A stretch of 64,000 nt of DNA, from positions 18,333,001 through 18,397,000 of the forward strand of contig CM075188.1 of NCBI GenBank assembly GCA_037577475.1. The letters run 5' to 3'. Origin of the DNA: Chaunax sp. Z400 (Eukaryota > Chordata > Actinopteri > Lophiiformes > Chaunacidae). Numbering within the stretch: position 1 is the stretch's first letter; each line of letters opens with the position of its first letter. Under the pieces are notes generated by a model, which was not told the DNA's origin, ran no database searches, and worked only from the letters and a program-made list of their open reading frames with translations. Positions 22,101-37,100 of the stretch are shown here, piece after piece. A program made the translations under genes and the position numbers.

Positions 22101-25100
22101 TCAGTCATCTATCATGCCAAATTAAATTTAACATTATTTAATGAGGATTTTCAAGTCATGATCATGTCCTTATTCACAAACGTGGTTTCATGAGACCCTT
22201 TGTGGTAACCAGGGAGCCAGAGTCATCTTGGTTTTTGCAACTTAGTTATTTGAAAAAAAGAGATTATTATTATCATCATAATTCATGAACTATGAACTGA
22301 GTTATCATTTACTCACAAGTTGTTCTGCTGTCTGCCGTCTACTTATGTGCAGGGAGCAGCGGTGAAAGCATAGACTCAATTAAAGACTATGAAGAAGACT
22401 TCTTCCAGAACTCCCAATTATTGAGGCAAGTTACACCAGCTTCATTAAACTCGAACGCTTCCTTAATGAATTAATTTAAAATGCATTAAAGTTGACAATG
22501 AATGTATGTATGCAATAAGGGACGGCATGCTGAAGGCCCACCAGGTGACCACAAAGAATTTAAGTCTGGCCGTCTCTGACTGCTTCTGGAAGATGGTTAG
22601 GGAGTCTGTTGAGCAGCAGGCTGATGTCTTCAAAGGTATGACTGCACACTGTTTACATGAAACACCTTTTAACAGTCACAGATATGTTTGATAGTGTAAA
22701 TGGATGGATGGTTGGATGTATTGGCAACAATTACTTCTCATCTTCTTCTGACTCACACCTCCCTGTAATGGCTTTACTCAGCCCACCATGCCACACCTCT
22801 CCATGGTTCTTCCTTCCAACTGCAATTAGTCTAGATATTCACAAGCCCATTGCTAGCAGCGCAAGAGATTTATGGCTTTGACACTGCAGTTCCCACAGGT
22901 CTATTGTGTGCCGTATCGATCCATATCTCATCAAATCACACACAGCCGGCCTCCATCCTCCATGCTTGGCGCCACCATGGCCCCACAACCCAGCAATTAG
23001 TCTAATCTCCATTGTGGATAGGGACAGCAAGCTTTGTGTGTGTGTGTGCGTCTACATATATGAGGGCTAAAACTCTGAATTTTGTGAGAGTGCGTGATCG
23101 TTCCCATTCGTCCCCTCGCCTCCTAAGAGACCCGTTAAGACAGTGAGTGTGTCCTCACCCATTTTTATTAAAGGATAGGCACCATTACCTGCCTGAAAGC
23201 TGCTTTTATATCATACCAGGTTAAAACAAAGCAGGCCCTGTCCCTGTATGGTCATTGCCTGTTGATTATGGAGAATTACTGTTTGATGGAGCACAACATC
23301 GAAGGTGTAAAAAGCAATAGCAATGTCCGGGGGATGAGTTTCATCCAGGCATGAGAATGAGCTCTTGCAAAATGATGCATATCAGTGTAGTTTTTTTTAA
23401 GACATTTTAATTAAACAGGTTGATGATGGAACAAGTCATTTTTAAGTGACAAATTAAACAGTTGAGATTGTTCATATTGATGTTGTAAAGGTTTGTTTGT
23501 TTTTCGCAATTTTTCACAGTTTTTTTCCTCTCCCCAGCATCTCGCTTCAACCTTGAGACAGAATGGAAGAACAACTATCCTCGTCTGAGAGAGCTGGACA
23601 GGGTGAGGAACACAAACTTTGGCATTGCTCTTTATAAGAAGCTCTACAAAAGCATTACATTTAAATAAAGGCATAGATCATTAGTGGCTCTATGGTCACA
23701 ATGTTTATGTACAAGCAAATGATTCATGTCAAGAATTGAAGAAAAAAAAAAGATTAAACAGTCGCACACAATGAAAGATCCTCAAAGGCATATAATAGCG
23801 TTATGGATGTTACAGATTATTTTGTTTTTTTTGTCTTTTTGCAGAATGAACTGTTTGAAAAGGCCAAAAATGAAATCTTGGATGAAGTCATTAGTTTGAG
23901 TCAAGTGACTCCACAACACTGGTAAGTTAATGGTGAGATCATATTTATGGCTCATTCATTTTTGTGCCTGTCTTAAAAATGTCAGAGCAGTTCATTAATG
24001 ATAGTCTTCAATAATACATAGATGCTCTGTTGTTAAATAAAGTACAAACATTTACTTAAAAACTATTAAACTCTTAATTAACCTTTTTTAAGTTGTTCGG
24101 AACTCAAGTGCAAGATGTTTTGGGGGTTTTTTGGCACGGCGATTCCTCCTGTGGTTGAGTCAGGTGTTAGTTCTAGCATTATGAGTTAGTATTAGGGTTT
24201 TATCTACTCTATGTAGAATATTGTCCTTAATGACAGGTCACCTCAAACACAATTAGATCTTGTGTTTACACTCTTCAAGCATTCAACTTAACATGAGTGG
24301 AAAGCTATTTTTAGAGCTAACTGCAGGTCAATCTCTGTGTGTATTTGTCTGTGCATGAATGTATTGTTATACCTCACCAACAATGAGGAAAAACTTGCTA
24401 AATGAGATGTATGTACTGTGTTGTGGCCGTTCCCAGTGTGAGTGCCATCAGTTCTCTCAGATCAATACTCTGATGAATGGCCCATGGACGAGAACAGGGG
24501 TGGCCCTGTTAGCCAGCCAGCAGCCAACCAGCACTATTGGAGATAGCACTTATTGACAGTGAGGAGTGCTAGCCCAAACAAAAGGCGAGCCTAATGAAAT
24601 ATGAGCATACGTTTATGATAAATGAGAGAGGCCTAACACTGGCCTGGTCTAGCGGGACTTGGGAAGGGGTTTGTTCTATTGCCACAGATCCTTTGGGACA
24701 TGGAGTAAGAGTGTGGAGGCTGGTAGATGCTAACAGGGTCAGACTGCACCTGTATTGGAATCTACTGTCAAGTGCAATTGCAGCATCACTGACTACACAA
24801 GTGAAAACAGCTCAGCCAAGAACGATCCCTCGTCACTCATTGTTTTTGTACCTCACTTAGTCTCTAAACTGACCTCAGCTGGTCACCTGGAACCAACGGC
24901 GTTACAAATAAGCTCATGCCGATTCATCTTAAAACAAAATCTAAGCATGATAATCAGAATTTAACCAAAAAAAATATATGCATCTACTGTATGGTTGAAG
25001 CACCTTCAGTATGTCTCTTGAAGTCAGAACACAGATAACCAAAATCACAAAGGCTAGAGCCATCAGTCAAATTATACAGTATCTTCTTCTTTATAGTTAT

Positions 25101-28100
25101 TGGAAGTCTTGAATGTATCTTTTACTCTCCCAGGGAATCCATCTTGCAGAAGAAGCTATGGGAGCGTGTTTCCACCCATGTGATTGAGAACATATACCTG
25201 CCTGCTGCCCAAACAACGGACTCTGGTACCTTTAACACCACTGTAGACATCAAGCTAAAGCAGTGGACCGACAAGCAGCTTCCACATAAAGCACTGGAGG
25301 TAACAAAGACTGTCTTTATGCAACTGGTCATTTTGCACTATTACCTGAAATCACATCAAACTTTGGTTAAATCAGGTCTTCTAAGTTTACCCTCTGCTGG
25401 TGTGAGAACATTTTTAAATCTAAAATGAGTGTGTTCATGTTGTTCCTTTTCATTTAAAAAATTCATTTCATTTAAAAAATAGATTATGATGTTGCAAAAC
25501 TGAGTTGTCACTGAATGATATGGCATTTTAGTGATATTCAGATTCTATAATTTAGCATCTTCATTGTTTTTATTTGGTCGAAGTGCTAACTGTACCACTG
25601 ACTGCAAGAATGTAAGAAATATCAGGCAAGGGCATCATGACAATAAGAACCATTTCTTTCCACACCATGCTTGGCCTCCTTTTAGGTTGCCTGGGAGACA
25701 CTGCAGGAAGAGTTTGCCCGCTTCATGGCTGAATACAAAGGCAAAGACCAGGACGACATCTTTGACAAGTTGAAGGAGGCTGTGAAGGACGAGAGCATCA
25801 AGAGGCACAAGTGGAATGAGAGGGCCAAGGACAGCCTGGTAAACACATTATAAATCAATTTACCCTGGAGGGATACTGAGGAAACATGCAAAATGTAACA
25901 CTTCCTGACGTCGACACGATGTCATGATTCTTTGCTATGAATATAAAGAAACTGGTCTTTCTTACATTGATGCAAGTACCCATTGCAGCAATGGGCAAAT
26001 CTAGTACAAATCTTTGCTTTTGCAAAGAATAATGTAATTTTATTCTTGCACTGGTTGTGTGTGTTTTAGACGGTGATCCAGCACAATGCCCTTGAAGATC
26101 GTTCCATCACAGACAAGCCCCAGTGGGATGCAGCCATCCAGTTCATGGAGGAAACCCTGCACACACGCCTCAAAGACAGTATGTTAGCCATCGTCCCTTC
26201 AAGTCTTAACCATGAGATAACATACCTGTTAAAATTTTTAAAACCCCAATGTAGATATGTAGATCAGTTGGCACTAACACAGTTCAAAGTAATTTATTGT
26301 ATGAAAGAAACATGTAAAAAACAAAGACTGCACATCAGTGGTTAGAATGGTTGGACGCAGTAGCCACGTTTGGTGCCTGTTCCACGATGGCTAACATTTT
26401 TTTCTCGTCAACATTTTCTCCCCATTAGGATACAAGATTAGTGTTCAAACATAATCAGACCAGATCCATTTAATTACAGAACAAATTCTTGGAAATTTCT
26501 CCAGCATATTTGGCAAATTTTGTGGTAAATCATTGAAAGAAATCACAGACATGCATATTAGAAAGAAGATGGTCATGCTTCTGTGCTATCTTGTCTAGTC
26601 TGCTATACCGCTACATTTAGAGCTCTATTTCTATGAGGCCATTGATACTCGTGATATATGATCATGTGAAATACCGCGGATTGAAAAGTACTACCATTAG
26701 TGACATACTATACATACTATATATTTAATTCGCTTTTGTGTCTTTTCACCACGTTTTTCTCTTTTAGCTGAGTCAGTAATCAAAGATATGGTGGGTCCAG
26801 ACTGGAAACAGAGGTGGATGAACTGGAAGAATCGCACACCAGAACAGGTCAGAGTTCGATGGGTCTCTCCAAATCCATGGCTATCACTGTTTTTTTAGAG
26901 GCACCACAAAGACATGAAAGTGGAAGGATCAAAAGGCACTTAATAGACTGATATAATACCATCTTAACCACATTTCTGCTGAACCCCATGTACAGTTCTT
27001 TTAAGTATAACATCTTAATAGAAGCACATAATATTCATCTACATCTAAACACCCATTTGCCACCATGCTAACACTGCTCTCTTCATTGTCTTTGACTTTT
27101 CAGCACATTCGTAATGAAACAAAAGGTGAGCTGGAGCGCTTGCTGAAGTTACACGATGACCACACAGCCTACTTGGCCAATGACGAGGTCACCACAGTCA
27201 GAAAGAATCTGGAGGGGCGAGGGGTTGAAGTTGACCCTGTGCTGGTGAGATCAAAACACGTCTCTGGCCTTCTAAACGAGACCTATGTACATATAAGTTA
27301 ATGTTATAAATACTGACACTATTGAAAATCTATTGATTCTCGTTTCTTAGTTTCAGTAATCTTTGTCTTCACTATTTGAAAATATAAGCTTGCTATAGCA
27401 GCTTGCACACATTATATTTGCTCTCTTTCATTCTGTCTACCCTCCATTAACCGCTAAATTACTGACTTTCCTACTTCGTCAGATTAAGGACACATGGCAC
27501 CAACTGTATCGCAGACACTTCTTGCAGAATGCACTGTCTCACTGTAGCCTCTGCAAGAGAGGTTTCTACTACTATCAGAGACACTTTGTTGACTCTGAGG
27601 TAAGAAGAGAGGATGAGTAATCCTGGGTTGTTTTTCTTTACACCTCAGTCTTAGCTAAGGTCACTGTGTGAAAGGCTACACTGAATGTCTGCATGTTTTT
27701 TTCCAGTTGGAGTGCAATGATGTGGTACTGTTCTGGAGGATCCAGAGGATGCTGGTCATCACCGCCAACACACTCCGACAGCAGCTCACCAACACTGAGG
27801 GTGAGGAATGGGGACTTTGTTGGAATGGAGGCCTGAATTCCAAATTAAGTTATCCATCATTTTAACAAAACGGGCAAATATGGATAAGTTTTCATTTTAA
27901 TTATAGAGCAAACTCTCTGCCACTGTTTTAACCTTCCCACCCTTATTAGTCAGCACTGCATTGCTTCTCAAGTTTTGATCATTTGTCTAATTGTCATGTA
28001 GTATCCCTGACAGTTTTACACCATACTCATGATTTTTCCTTTCATACACGAGTGGATTGTTGCAACAGTAGCACTTTTGGCCATTTAGGAGGAAACTTAA

Positions 28101-31100
28101 ACATCGTTTCATGGAGTTCCATTTGATAATGATCACCATGCACTACCAGAAAAAAAGAACATATATTTCAAAGTAGTCTCAATATGGTCAACTAGAGCAT
28201 CTGGGAAACCATTACCTCTGGCCTTGGTGACATAATCTACCCAAGATCCATAACCTGTTATCCAACTCATCGATTACCATTCAATAATGAAATTGGTCCA
28301 CTTACCAGTATACGTATAGCTATTGGGAAAATGGACATTTCTCTTCCCAACCTTTTTAATGATGGTAAAAAAAATGTATTCATCATGTAATTCAATGAAA
28401 CCACAGAGAGAAAAATCTGATGCATTGTTGGACTGAATATTGATTGTTATGCTTTGTGTGTCTGTATTTGTCTTTTCAGTGCGCCGTTTGGAGAAAAATG
28501 TGAAGGAGGTATTGGAAGACTTCGGGGAAGACATGGAGAGGAAGACCCAGCTCATCACTGGTCGCAGAGTCCAGCTGGCTGAGGATCTCAGTAAGACACA
28601 CAAAGTTACAAAAACAGACCGTTTATACGTTAGTAATAAAAACTGAAGCTTACACTTGAAGGCCAAATTAAAAATGAGAAAGGAGGCAATTTGTTGCTGT
28701 CAGCTTGTCCCATTGGTTGTTATAGTTAAAGGCTTCCATTCCTCATGTTTTGGTATATTGTATTGAGTAAATGGTTCTTTTATAGGAAATGTTGAAGTTG
28801 TCAGTAGGTGGCAGTAGTGCTAAAGGAAATAGTATTGACTATACTAATATAGCATTATTCATTCCTTTCAAAACCACTATACTGATAAAATAACAGGGAT
28901 GTTAACTGGCAGTTTGCTTCTTTTTTCTTCTTAATTTTTAAAAAATGGATTTACTGCTTTCAGGCTCTTAAACATTCTTGATATATTAAGCAGTAACTCT
29001 TTGGGACTAGTATACACTAGTCTCTTCATGTGTTGGATTGGTGTAAAGTATGAAGTTTATCATTTTCTGGTCCCCACTTACGCATATTCGACTGACCCTA
29101 TGAGACTAAGCACTACACAAGACTTAATGTAGTCTTTGACAATATTAGACAATTAAAGCCAGGACAGACAAAAGTCACGACATACCCATTCCTGGTGGCA
29201 TCCCATATAACACACAAACACATACATACGCATACACCAGAGCATGGTGACTGTTACTTATTCAGAGACAGTCAATACATTAAAATGACACTCTCTTTGA
29301 TTTTACCAAATGGCATCTCTCTTGACTTGGTGAAATGTTCTTATGCCCCCGCCAAACGGGGCAGATAGGGTTACCCTTGTCAGTTTGTCTGTACATGTGT
29401 AACAGGGTATGGTCTATTCTCATCTCCTCAAAAACTGCAGTACAGAAGTCAATGAAATTTCACCCATGCTTTTTAGGGTTCCTGAATGTGTGCATCTCAT
29501 AATTGGTTTCTTCAATTTGCTTATTTTTTTAAACATTTTTATGTGCATTTAATCCAGGCGACTTTTATGTCAGTTTGTTCACATCCACCTGTGATAGGGG
29601 TTATAGTCTTGCCACATCAGCACAAATTGGGTTTTTCCAGTAGCGGGAACATCTGTGTTATTTGAAACAAATTTTCAAGATGCTCTCTTCAAATAGGAAA
29701 ACTATCTGAAATGTGCTGTGAGCCTGAAGTCATGAAACAGAATCAAGCACACAAATGGCCAGCATGCTCATTTTTAAAATTTGTGTATGAGTTTGATGAC
29801 ACTTCTTTGAGGCAGACAGATGAATGACCAAGACTTTGGTCATTCTATCTGTCTATGTATGGTAGGTGTGATTGAAGTAAGTTATCGCCCTGAGAAAACA
29901 CACACACTCCTTCAAAGACTTTTTCCCTCCCTTACTGTTAGTGTAAACACACACATATACCCATATCATTGTGAATTTCCCCACTGTGGGACTAATAAAG
30001 GGATATCTTATCTTATCTTATCTTATATACAAACAGGAACTCTTTTGTGCATTTAATTAGACACACATTCGGTTTAACATGCATCCATAGTCACAAGCAC
30101 AAGCACAAGTACAAATTTCAGCAAGTTTAGCATTAACATACAGGCATAGTCAAACTACATGGAAAGACAGAAAAGAGTAGGGTTGTTCATTTATTGACTC
30201 CATTATGGGAAATGCCTCTCATATAGCCCAAAATGCTGGATTGGATATCAGTGAGTGCACAAATCTACTAGTCTATTCACTGATTCTACCTAGCATTGGT
30301 ATCAGAAAGGAAAATAATGATATCGCAACATCTATAAAAAAAAATAAAAAAAATGCATGCACTGTCTATTTGCAGGGGACTGTTTTTAATTCCTCTGCAG
30401 TGGAGTCAAATTTTCTGTGACACCAGCCTAGGGGAGAGGAGAGAGAGTTGAGAACACACACACACACACACAGTCCTCTCTCCATCCCACACAAACTCAG
30501 GAATGCCCAGACCTGCCTGGCCTTGCAAATCCTATAAGGCAAGTCGATCCCAAACTTTCCCAAACAGGCATGACATTCCCACTTTCCACCACCAAAGACT
30601 CACTGATAAATGTGGGAATGTGGTTGGAATTTGTCATTGGATCCATAGGGTAGAAACACACCTGTGCACACCATGCCCTCACACAGTCCCATAGATTCCA
30701 GCACAGGAACATGTAAACCCTCTTTTAAAATCTCACTTTATTAGTCATTTTCACTTTAATAATTGCTAGAGATTGTTTTGTAATCAGAAGCAACAGTTGA
30801 AATGTCGCTGGTTCAATGCAAAGGAACTTGTAACATGGTTGCCAAAGCTCATATCTGTCCCTTTTTGTTTGCCTGTTTTTTGGTTTTTGTTTTTTGGTCA
30901 GTATCATTATTTTCTCATGCATCTGTATCAATACAAGCAGCTATGAATTAGAGGGTAGAAGCACTCAAGTTTTTTGACGTCAGAAATATTTGTTATTGTC
31001 CAGTGGTTTTCTAACATGAAAACGCTGAAAATGAAACAAGATCTAAAGAAAAAACATATGAATCTATACGGTAGCACTTCTAAACCTAACGTAACGCCAT

Positions 31101-34100
31101 GAACCGTAACATTCTTGATTTTCTCCTGGCTGGATACCTTTGTCGCGAATTATTCTTCACGGCGCTCTTTGTTCATCTGTTGTCTACCTCTACTGCGGAT
31201 TTTCTAGTAGTTGCATGAAGATGTTTTTACAGATATTATAAAATAGAAACTCCCATTTGTTTACAGCACAGCAAATTTGCAATGCTCTTCAAATATATCT
31301 CCCACCATGTCTTAGCCCTAATTTTATGTAGATATCCTATTTTTTCTTTCCTTTCTAAACAGAAGATGTATTTTTCAAAGTTTTACCTTTGTCAGATTGA
31401 GTTAGTGGGTAAGTGGAGGAAATGGGTCACTGGCTTTCAGACACTTTGCACAGGTGCTTCTGTTTAATGCAGCCTAGACCTCTGGATGTGGATGTGGATG
31501 TGGGTATGTGGGTCCATCAGTCTAGACTGAACTAGACTGTTGGCTGATGGGCTGCTTCTGTGATACGCCTCAAAGCACAAAGTGAGTGAGCTTCTGAGGG
31601 TTCAAAACTCTTTTGAACCACAAAGACTGTACCAAACTTTTGTGTCTGCAGAAACTTTTTCTCTCGTGCTACTCATAAAAATCCTCTCTTAAGTCTTGTT
31701 GCACGTCTAATCCTCTATGTCCTCTCACTGCAGTGTAATGTTGCAGCCACCAGAGGCTAAGGGGTTGGAGGCACATGCATCATTTCAGTGTGCATACTTA
31801 ATTGTCAGGTATTTTGATTGTTCAAAGTACACACAATTTACATGACAAACACATCATTCGCTCGATATGTTGTAGTCAAATACATTCCAGCTATTAGTAG
31901 GAATTGAACCTGGGGCTTCGTCAGTCAAAGAAGTGGTTTTGCAAGTTCAACACCAAACTGCTAATATTCTAATTTATTTAAATCGGGGGTTTAGACGCTT
32001 AACAGGAGCTACTACCACCACCTGTCTTTCCAGCAATGCAACGTGATACAGGACAAGGAGTCACGTTCATGTCAGTCTAGGGTTGAGCTATACGGTAAAA
32101 AAAAATTAAAAATCACCATCTATTTAATTGCAGTCAAGATCTTTTTTCTCAATCATAAGAGTTTGATGATGGTAAACCCCTACAGACAGGATTAAGTGTT
32201 AAGCATGATGGAGAAATAGCATCAGAGAAGCAGAGATTTTTTTTTTCTCGTGTTTTTACTAGTGTATATAAACAAAAATGTCTAGAAGTTCCATAACTCT
32301 CACCAAGCATTCTCACAAGTACAGCAGATTGCAGCCGCAGCAGAGGTGACACCCAACCCAACACCTTCTCTCTAACACCCATGTACATCCCATGTACACC
32401 AGCATCAGGCCTGCCCTGTGTCAACGCAAGTGTAGTTATCAAATAGTTCCAAACAGAATGATTAAGATTATGACTATAAATGATGCTCGCACTAACAAAC
32501 ACGCTGCTCTGCTGTTGTACACAGTTTCAAATACACACAACATTCTTGGAATTTAAGTTGTGTAGATGTTTCAGCATATTTCTGACGCTTCCACCATTTC
32601 TTGAAAGGACCATTTTACAGACGTTACAACCAGCATTTTTATCTTTCTTCGTAAGATCACACCATGCTTTGGACTGTTTATTTCTCTCCGCCATGACTCT
32701 GTATTTTTGCATATTTCCAGCAGCGTAAGCTCATGAGTTTGACAGTATTGTTTTTCAACGGGCGATTGTTGGAAAAACATGCTGTTATCGATAAAAGGAA
32801 TTGACAAGCGTGGAGGCATGTGATTCTAAATGGATTGAACAATTTGGAGCCAGCTGTCAACTGGAACTTGTTCTCAATTCCCATCCCTACTATAGGAAAA
32901 AGGAGGGGAGAGAGGTGGGAAAAGAGGGACAAGATAGGAGTCGGGAGAAAGGATAAACCCACTTAACAAAGGCAGAAATGTGCTCCCAGGGGCAGTCTGT
33001 TGTTAAGCTCAATTTGCCTCTACTTGCAGGCATGTTCAGAAATGCTCAGATTACAAATACAGATCAGGTGTGTGCATCAGTGAGTGAGAGCGTGAAAGCA
33101 CTGTTAATGAGTGGTACAATGTACATTGCAAAGAAGTGTGTGTGTTTGTCAGCGTGTGCCAGACCAGCTGTATGGCACGGTGCCACCTCTGGAGCAAAGC
33201 CCAGGCCTAATGTTCAAGCTCAGGCCTCTTAGGAGACCACTAGGATGTCACTTAACTGCTTCATTGCCTTTTGTAGAAAATGTTTTTTTTATTTTTGTGT
33301 GCTGTACTGTATCGTGCTGCTTAATTTGAGAAAGTGAGCTATATCCAGTGTTTCAAGAATCACTACTGTAATATGAAGTGCTGGATGCCATATTTAATAT
33401 TATGAACTTCCAGACACTTTATACTTGTAAACATGACTGTACCATTTTGGGAAATTTGTTATTTATAAAATACAGAACCCCTTTTCAAGGTAGCTGTTGG
33501 TGGGAATTAATGGTTATGTTGGTATTTTTGAGGCATTTTTGTATTCCAGCTGTAGATTTAACCCCCCTCTACTATATATATATATATATTTCTCTTCTCC
33601 TGTTGACAAATTGCCGTGTACATCGTAGAAATGTTTGTTGTCTGCTCCACCTTTGTCTGTGAATGAATTGGCTGTCAGTGCTCGGAATGAGGTGATTCCC
33701 ATCACGGTGACTTTTTATGTGCTTTGTCAGACTGATGACGAGTTTGTATACAGTGCACTGGCACAAGCACCTGCATTCACACACAGAGACACACACACAC
33801 AAACTATGGCTCTTATTGACACTTTTTTTTTTTTACAACGGCTCTTTTCCTCAGTGTGAATTTATGGTCTGTTGTCGTTGAAACCTTAGTCATGGGAAAG
33901 AGGTTAGGAGAGAGATCCAATATATACATTGTATATTGGTGTGTGTGTGTGTGTCTATGTGTGTGTGTCCATTTATGCTTGTGAGACCTATGCTTGTGGC
34001 AGTTTCTTGGTTCTTCAAAGTCTTCTTCAGTGTTTGGGATCAAACCAGCCGGACTGGCAGATTATTTTGTATTCGTCAGAATATTCCGTTAACTATTTTC

Positions 34101-37100
34101 TAACAGTAAAAGCAGTTGTTTATAAATCTATCAATCAATCAAACAACTTTTTAAAAAAATATAGAGCCAGGTGCTAAGGTAGACATAATCTGCAATATTT
34201 GAATAATAATTTTGCATATGCGTCGAGCAGCGCTTTGTAATCACCAAAATAACATGGCAAACCAATCATTGATCTCATCCTCTGCTTGGAGGGGATGGAG
34301 CACCCCTGGACCTCCCCCGGAATTTGAAGACATTTTTTGGTGGACCTTAAGTTGACCTCTTCTTTGCCAAAATTGAACACGACAATGTGCAGAAAATTAT
34401 GGATTTTAGCTTTTGTGTCGAAGCCGTTTCAGGGTTAAGGATTTTAAGGTGTCAACGGAAGGTTCTCACAAGAACACAGATAATGTGTGAAGTGTTTGCA
34501 TGTTTGCACACGCAGTCACTTTCTCCTTTTCCTTTCTCTCGTGTGGAAGCAGAATACAATAAACCTCTGGTTGCCTGGGCTTGCTCACCGGAATGCCCTC
34601 TCAGCCTCACACTCACTTTGTTTCCTTTCATCTTCTCCCCTTCTCCTCCTCTGAGAAGCTTCCTCCAGAGAGATTAGCGAGGGCTCAATGAGATGTGCTC
34701 TTCTGTAAGGGATGACATATCATCTGGAGGTGTTTGTGTTCACATGTGCCGGCTTTGCTCTCACACACAGTTCATGTTTTCTGTGCGACTTATAAGGGCA
34801 AACGAGGAGATGCGTATAGGAACGAAACTTTCTACACACAACAACCAAGTGCTTAAGTGGTGCCTTTTGCTATTTAGGAACATTTATCGTTTTTGTATTT
34901 TTTGGGGGGAATATTAAGCATTTTATTTATTTCTTATTTTGAAAATTGAACTTTTTCTCAGATATGCAATTAACAGGGACAACTTAAATGACTCCTTTCT
35001 AACTGTCTTTCTTCAATGAAATGCACCCGTGGTGGGAGATCAAGAGTATTCAATGATTATACCTTTTCTGTTCAGTACACCATCCACACTCAAAAAAAAC
35101 AACTTCTTTTAATTGACAAAGAAGTAAATGGTGCATTGTCACACTCCTCTTGTGAGGATTACTACTCGGTTCATAAACGCTTCAGCAAGTTTAGGAACAT
35201 TAACTTCTGTTCTGCTGCATTTGTTTGCCAGTAATTTGACCTACAAACTGAATGAAAATCAAAAACAGGAGAAAAAAGAAAAAAGGGAATTCACATTTAT
35301 CTGCATAATTGTCGACACGGCCGAAGTCAACTGGTCTTCATTTTGGAGTGTGGGGGTGGTTTAATAGAGTGAGATAGATGATGGACTGTCTGCTCTTAGT
35401 TAAGTTGGGGACTACTGTCCTTACAAACACTCTTAATGAATTTGAATGACCTCCTCCACTTCTTTTGCTTGTTGTTCTCCACATCACTCCCTCTAACACA
35501 TTTCTCATTTCTCCCTCCTTGTTTGCATCCTCTTTTTCTTTTTTTTAAATGACCTTTCTTGCTCTTTTCGTCAAACTCATTCACCCTTTACCTGGCATGA
35601 CCTTAATGTTGCCAAACTAAGTAGACACTGGTTTGTCAGCAGTGTATCTATGTAGACTGAGGAGGCTTACCGGTGACATTGTTGTTGTTTTTTCTCCATG
35701 GTGGAGGAAACTTCAGGCTGCAGAGTTGCTGCCAAACTATGCATTTTCTCCCTGACAGCATCAAGTACACAAACAGTAGATCCACAGTTGTCATAACACT
35801 GGCACAGATGAAGCTGCCCCGCCTGCATTTTATCTTATCTTGTCCTGTTAATGATGTGTGAAATTGATTTTTGTGATGCAAACTGACTTAATACTTTTCT
35901 AATGCAAGGCACCCTTAAACATTTGTTCTTTTTTTTAACATCTTTTGACTGCATTCTATGCCCTTTGTCCACGACTAGCTTAGTAAAGGTTAATAAAACA
36001 GTAGGCATCTTTTTTCAGAAGTTTCAGAAATTTTATGTTTTCTTAAATATAATGTTTGGAAAAGTCTAACATTCAATTTCCACCAGTTCTTCAACCCTGT
36101 GTAACTCAATTTGTCTGTTTGTGTCTCCTCTTCTCGCCACTGGTTCATCATGCCTCACTAGTTCTTGTTAAGAGTGTGGCATCTCTCTATCATTGTTAAG
36201 CTCTTCCTATTAACGTCTGTCTGTTATACTGTATACATACTTAACTCTCTGCTATACACTGTCAATATTTTTGTCTCTTTCACCTCTGCTTGTCTTCACC
36301 TCACTCCATCAAGGATCTAACCAGCCACCATCTGACCAGAGTCAAGTCTCTCACACACTCTCCCCTCACCACTACATCTATCCTTCATCTCATATCAGCA
36401 ATCAGCATTGTCTGTCTTGGATATTTGGCGCATATTGTGGAGCATCTGATTGAGAAGCTTTTGATAACACGGCTGTAAATTACTAGTCTGTGTCATCAGT
36501 TGAAACTGGCTTAAATCAAGCACTTAATTATCTTTGATTGATATCTCGATTTGAACATACGGTATTACATTACTAAAACTGTGGTTTTGACAGCCGTCCA
36601 ATGTCTGTACTCCAGTATGTGCACATCCACCGAAAGGCTAGCCTCAAACATTTTGTTATCATTTAATCACTAGATGTTAGCAGTTTGCCAAAACTCAATT
36701 TAACGGCATTAATTCTCAGGTTTAGTTGGCTGATAAACTAAGCAAGTGATGTGGCTGCTCACTAATATCCTCCGTACAGTACTTACAAACTCAGGAAATA
36801 AATCCAGTGAACTAAGGAAACAAGGAAAAGGAGCTGCGTGCTTTAGATGACAACCAATCAAAACGCAATAATGAAAGAGAAATAAATCTGTGAATGAGAA
36901 TGTGAAGCCATTTTCCATTCTCCACAGGGAATGAAAGCAAGCGAGTGTGGGAAAATGGGAAAGAGAAGGAGCCGTGTGATGGGAGGGGAACTTAGGCGAA
37001 GCTTCTTTTCACATGTTTGCAGCATAGTGTGGCCACCAGGGACCCATTCCTGCTGATCCTCCTGTCACTCACAACATGCATACACTTACAAAGACCTGAC

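Noticed and set aside
31512..31551. microRNA precursor
   Set aside because: Stem only 8 bp with short extensions; too small for a pre-miRNA.
32149..32502. 117-codon - strand frame downstream of the BED-finger relic
   Set aside because: Does not show hAT catalytic-domain motifs and is not in a consistent frame with the finger.
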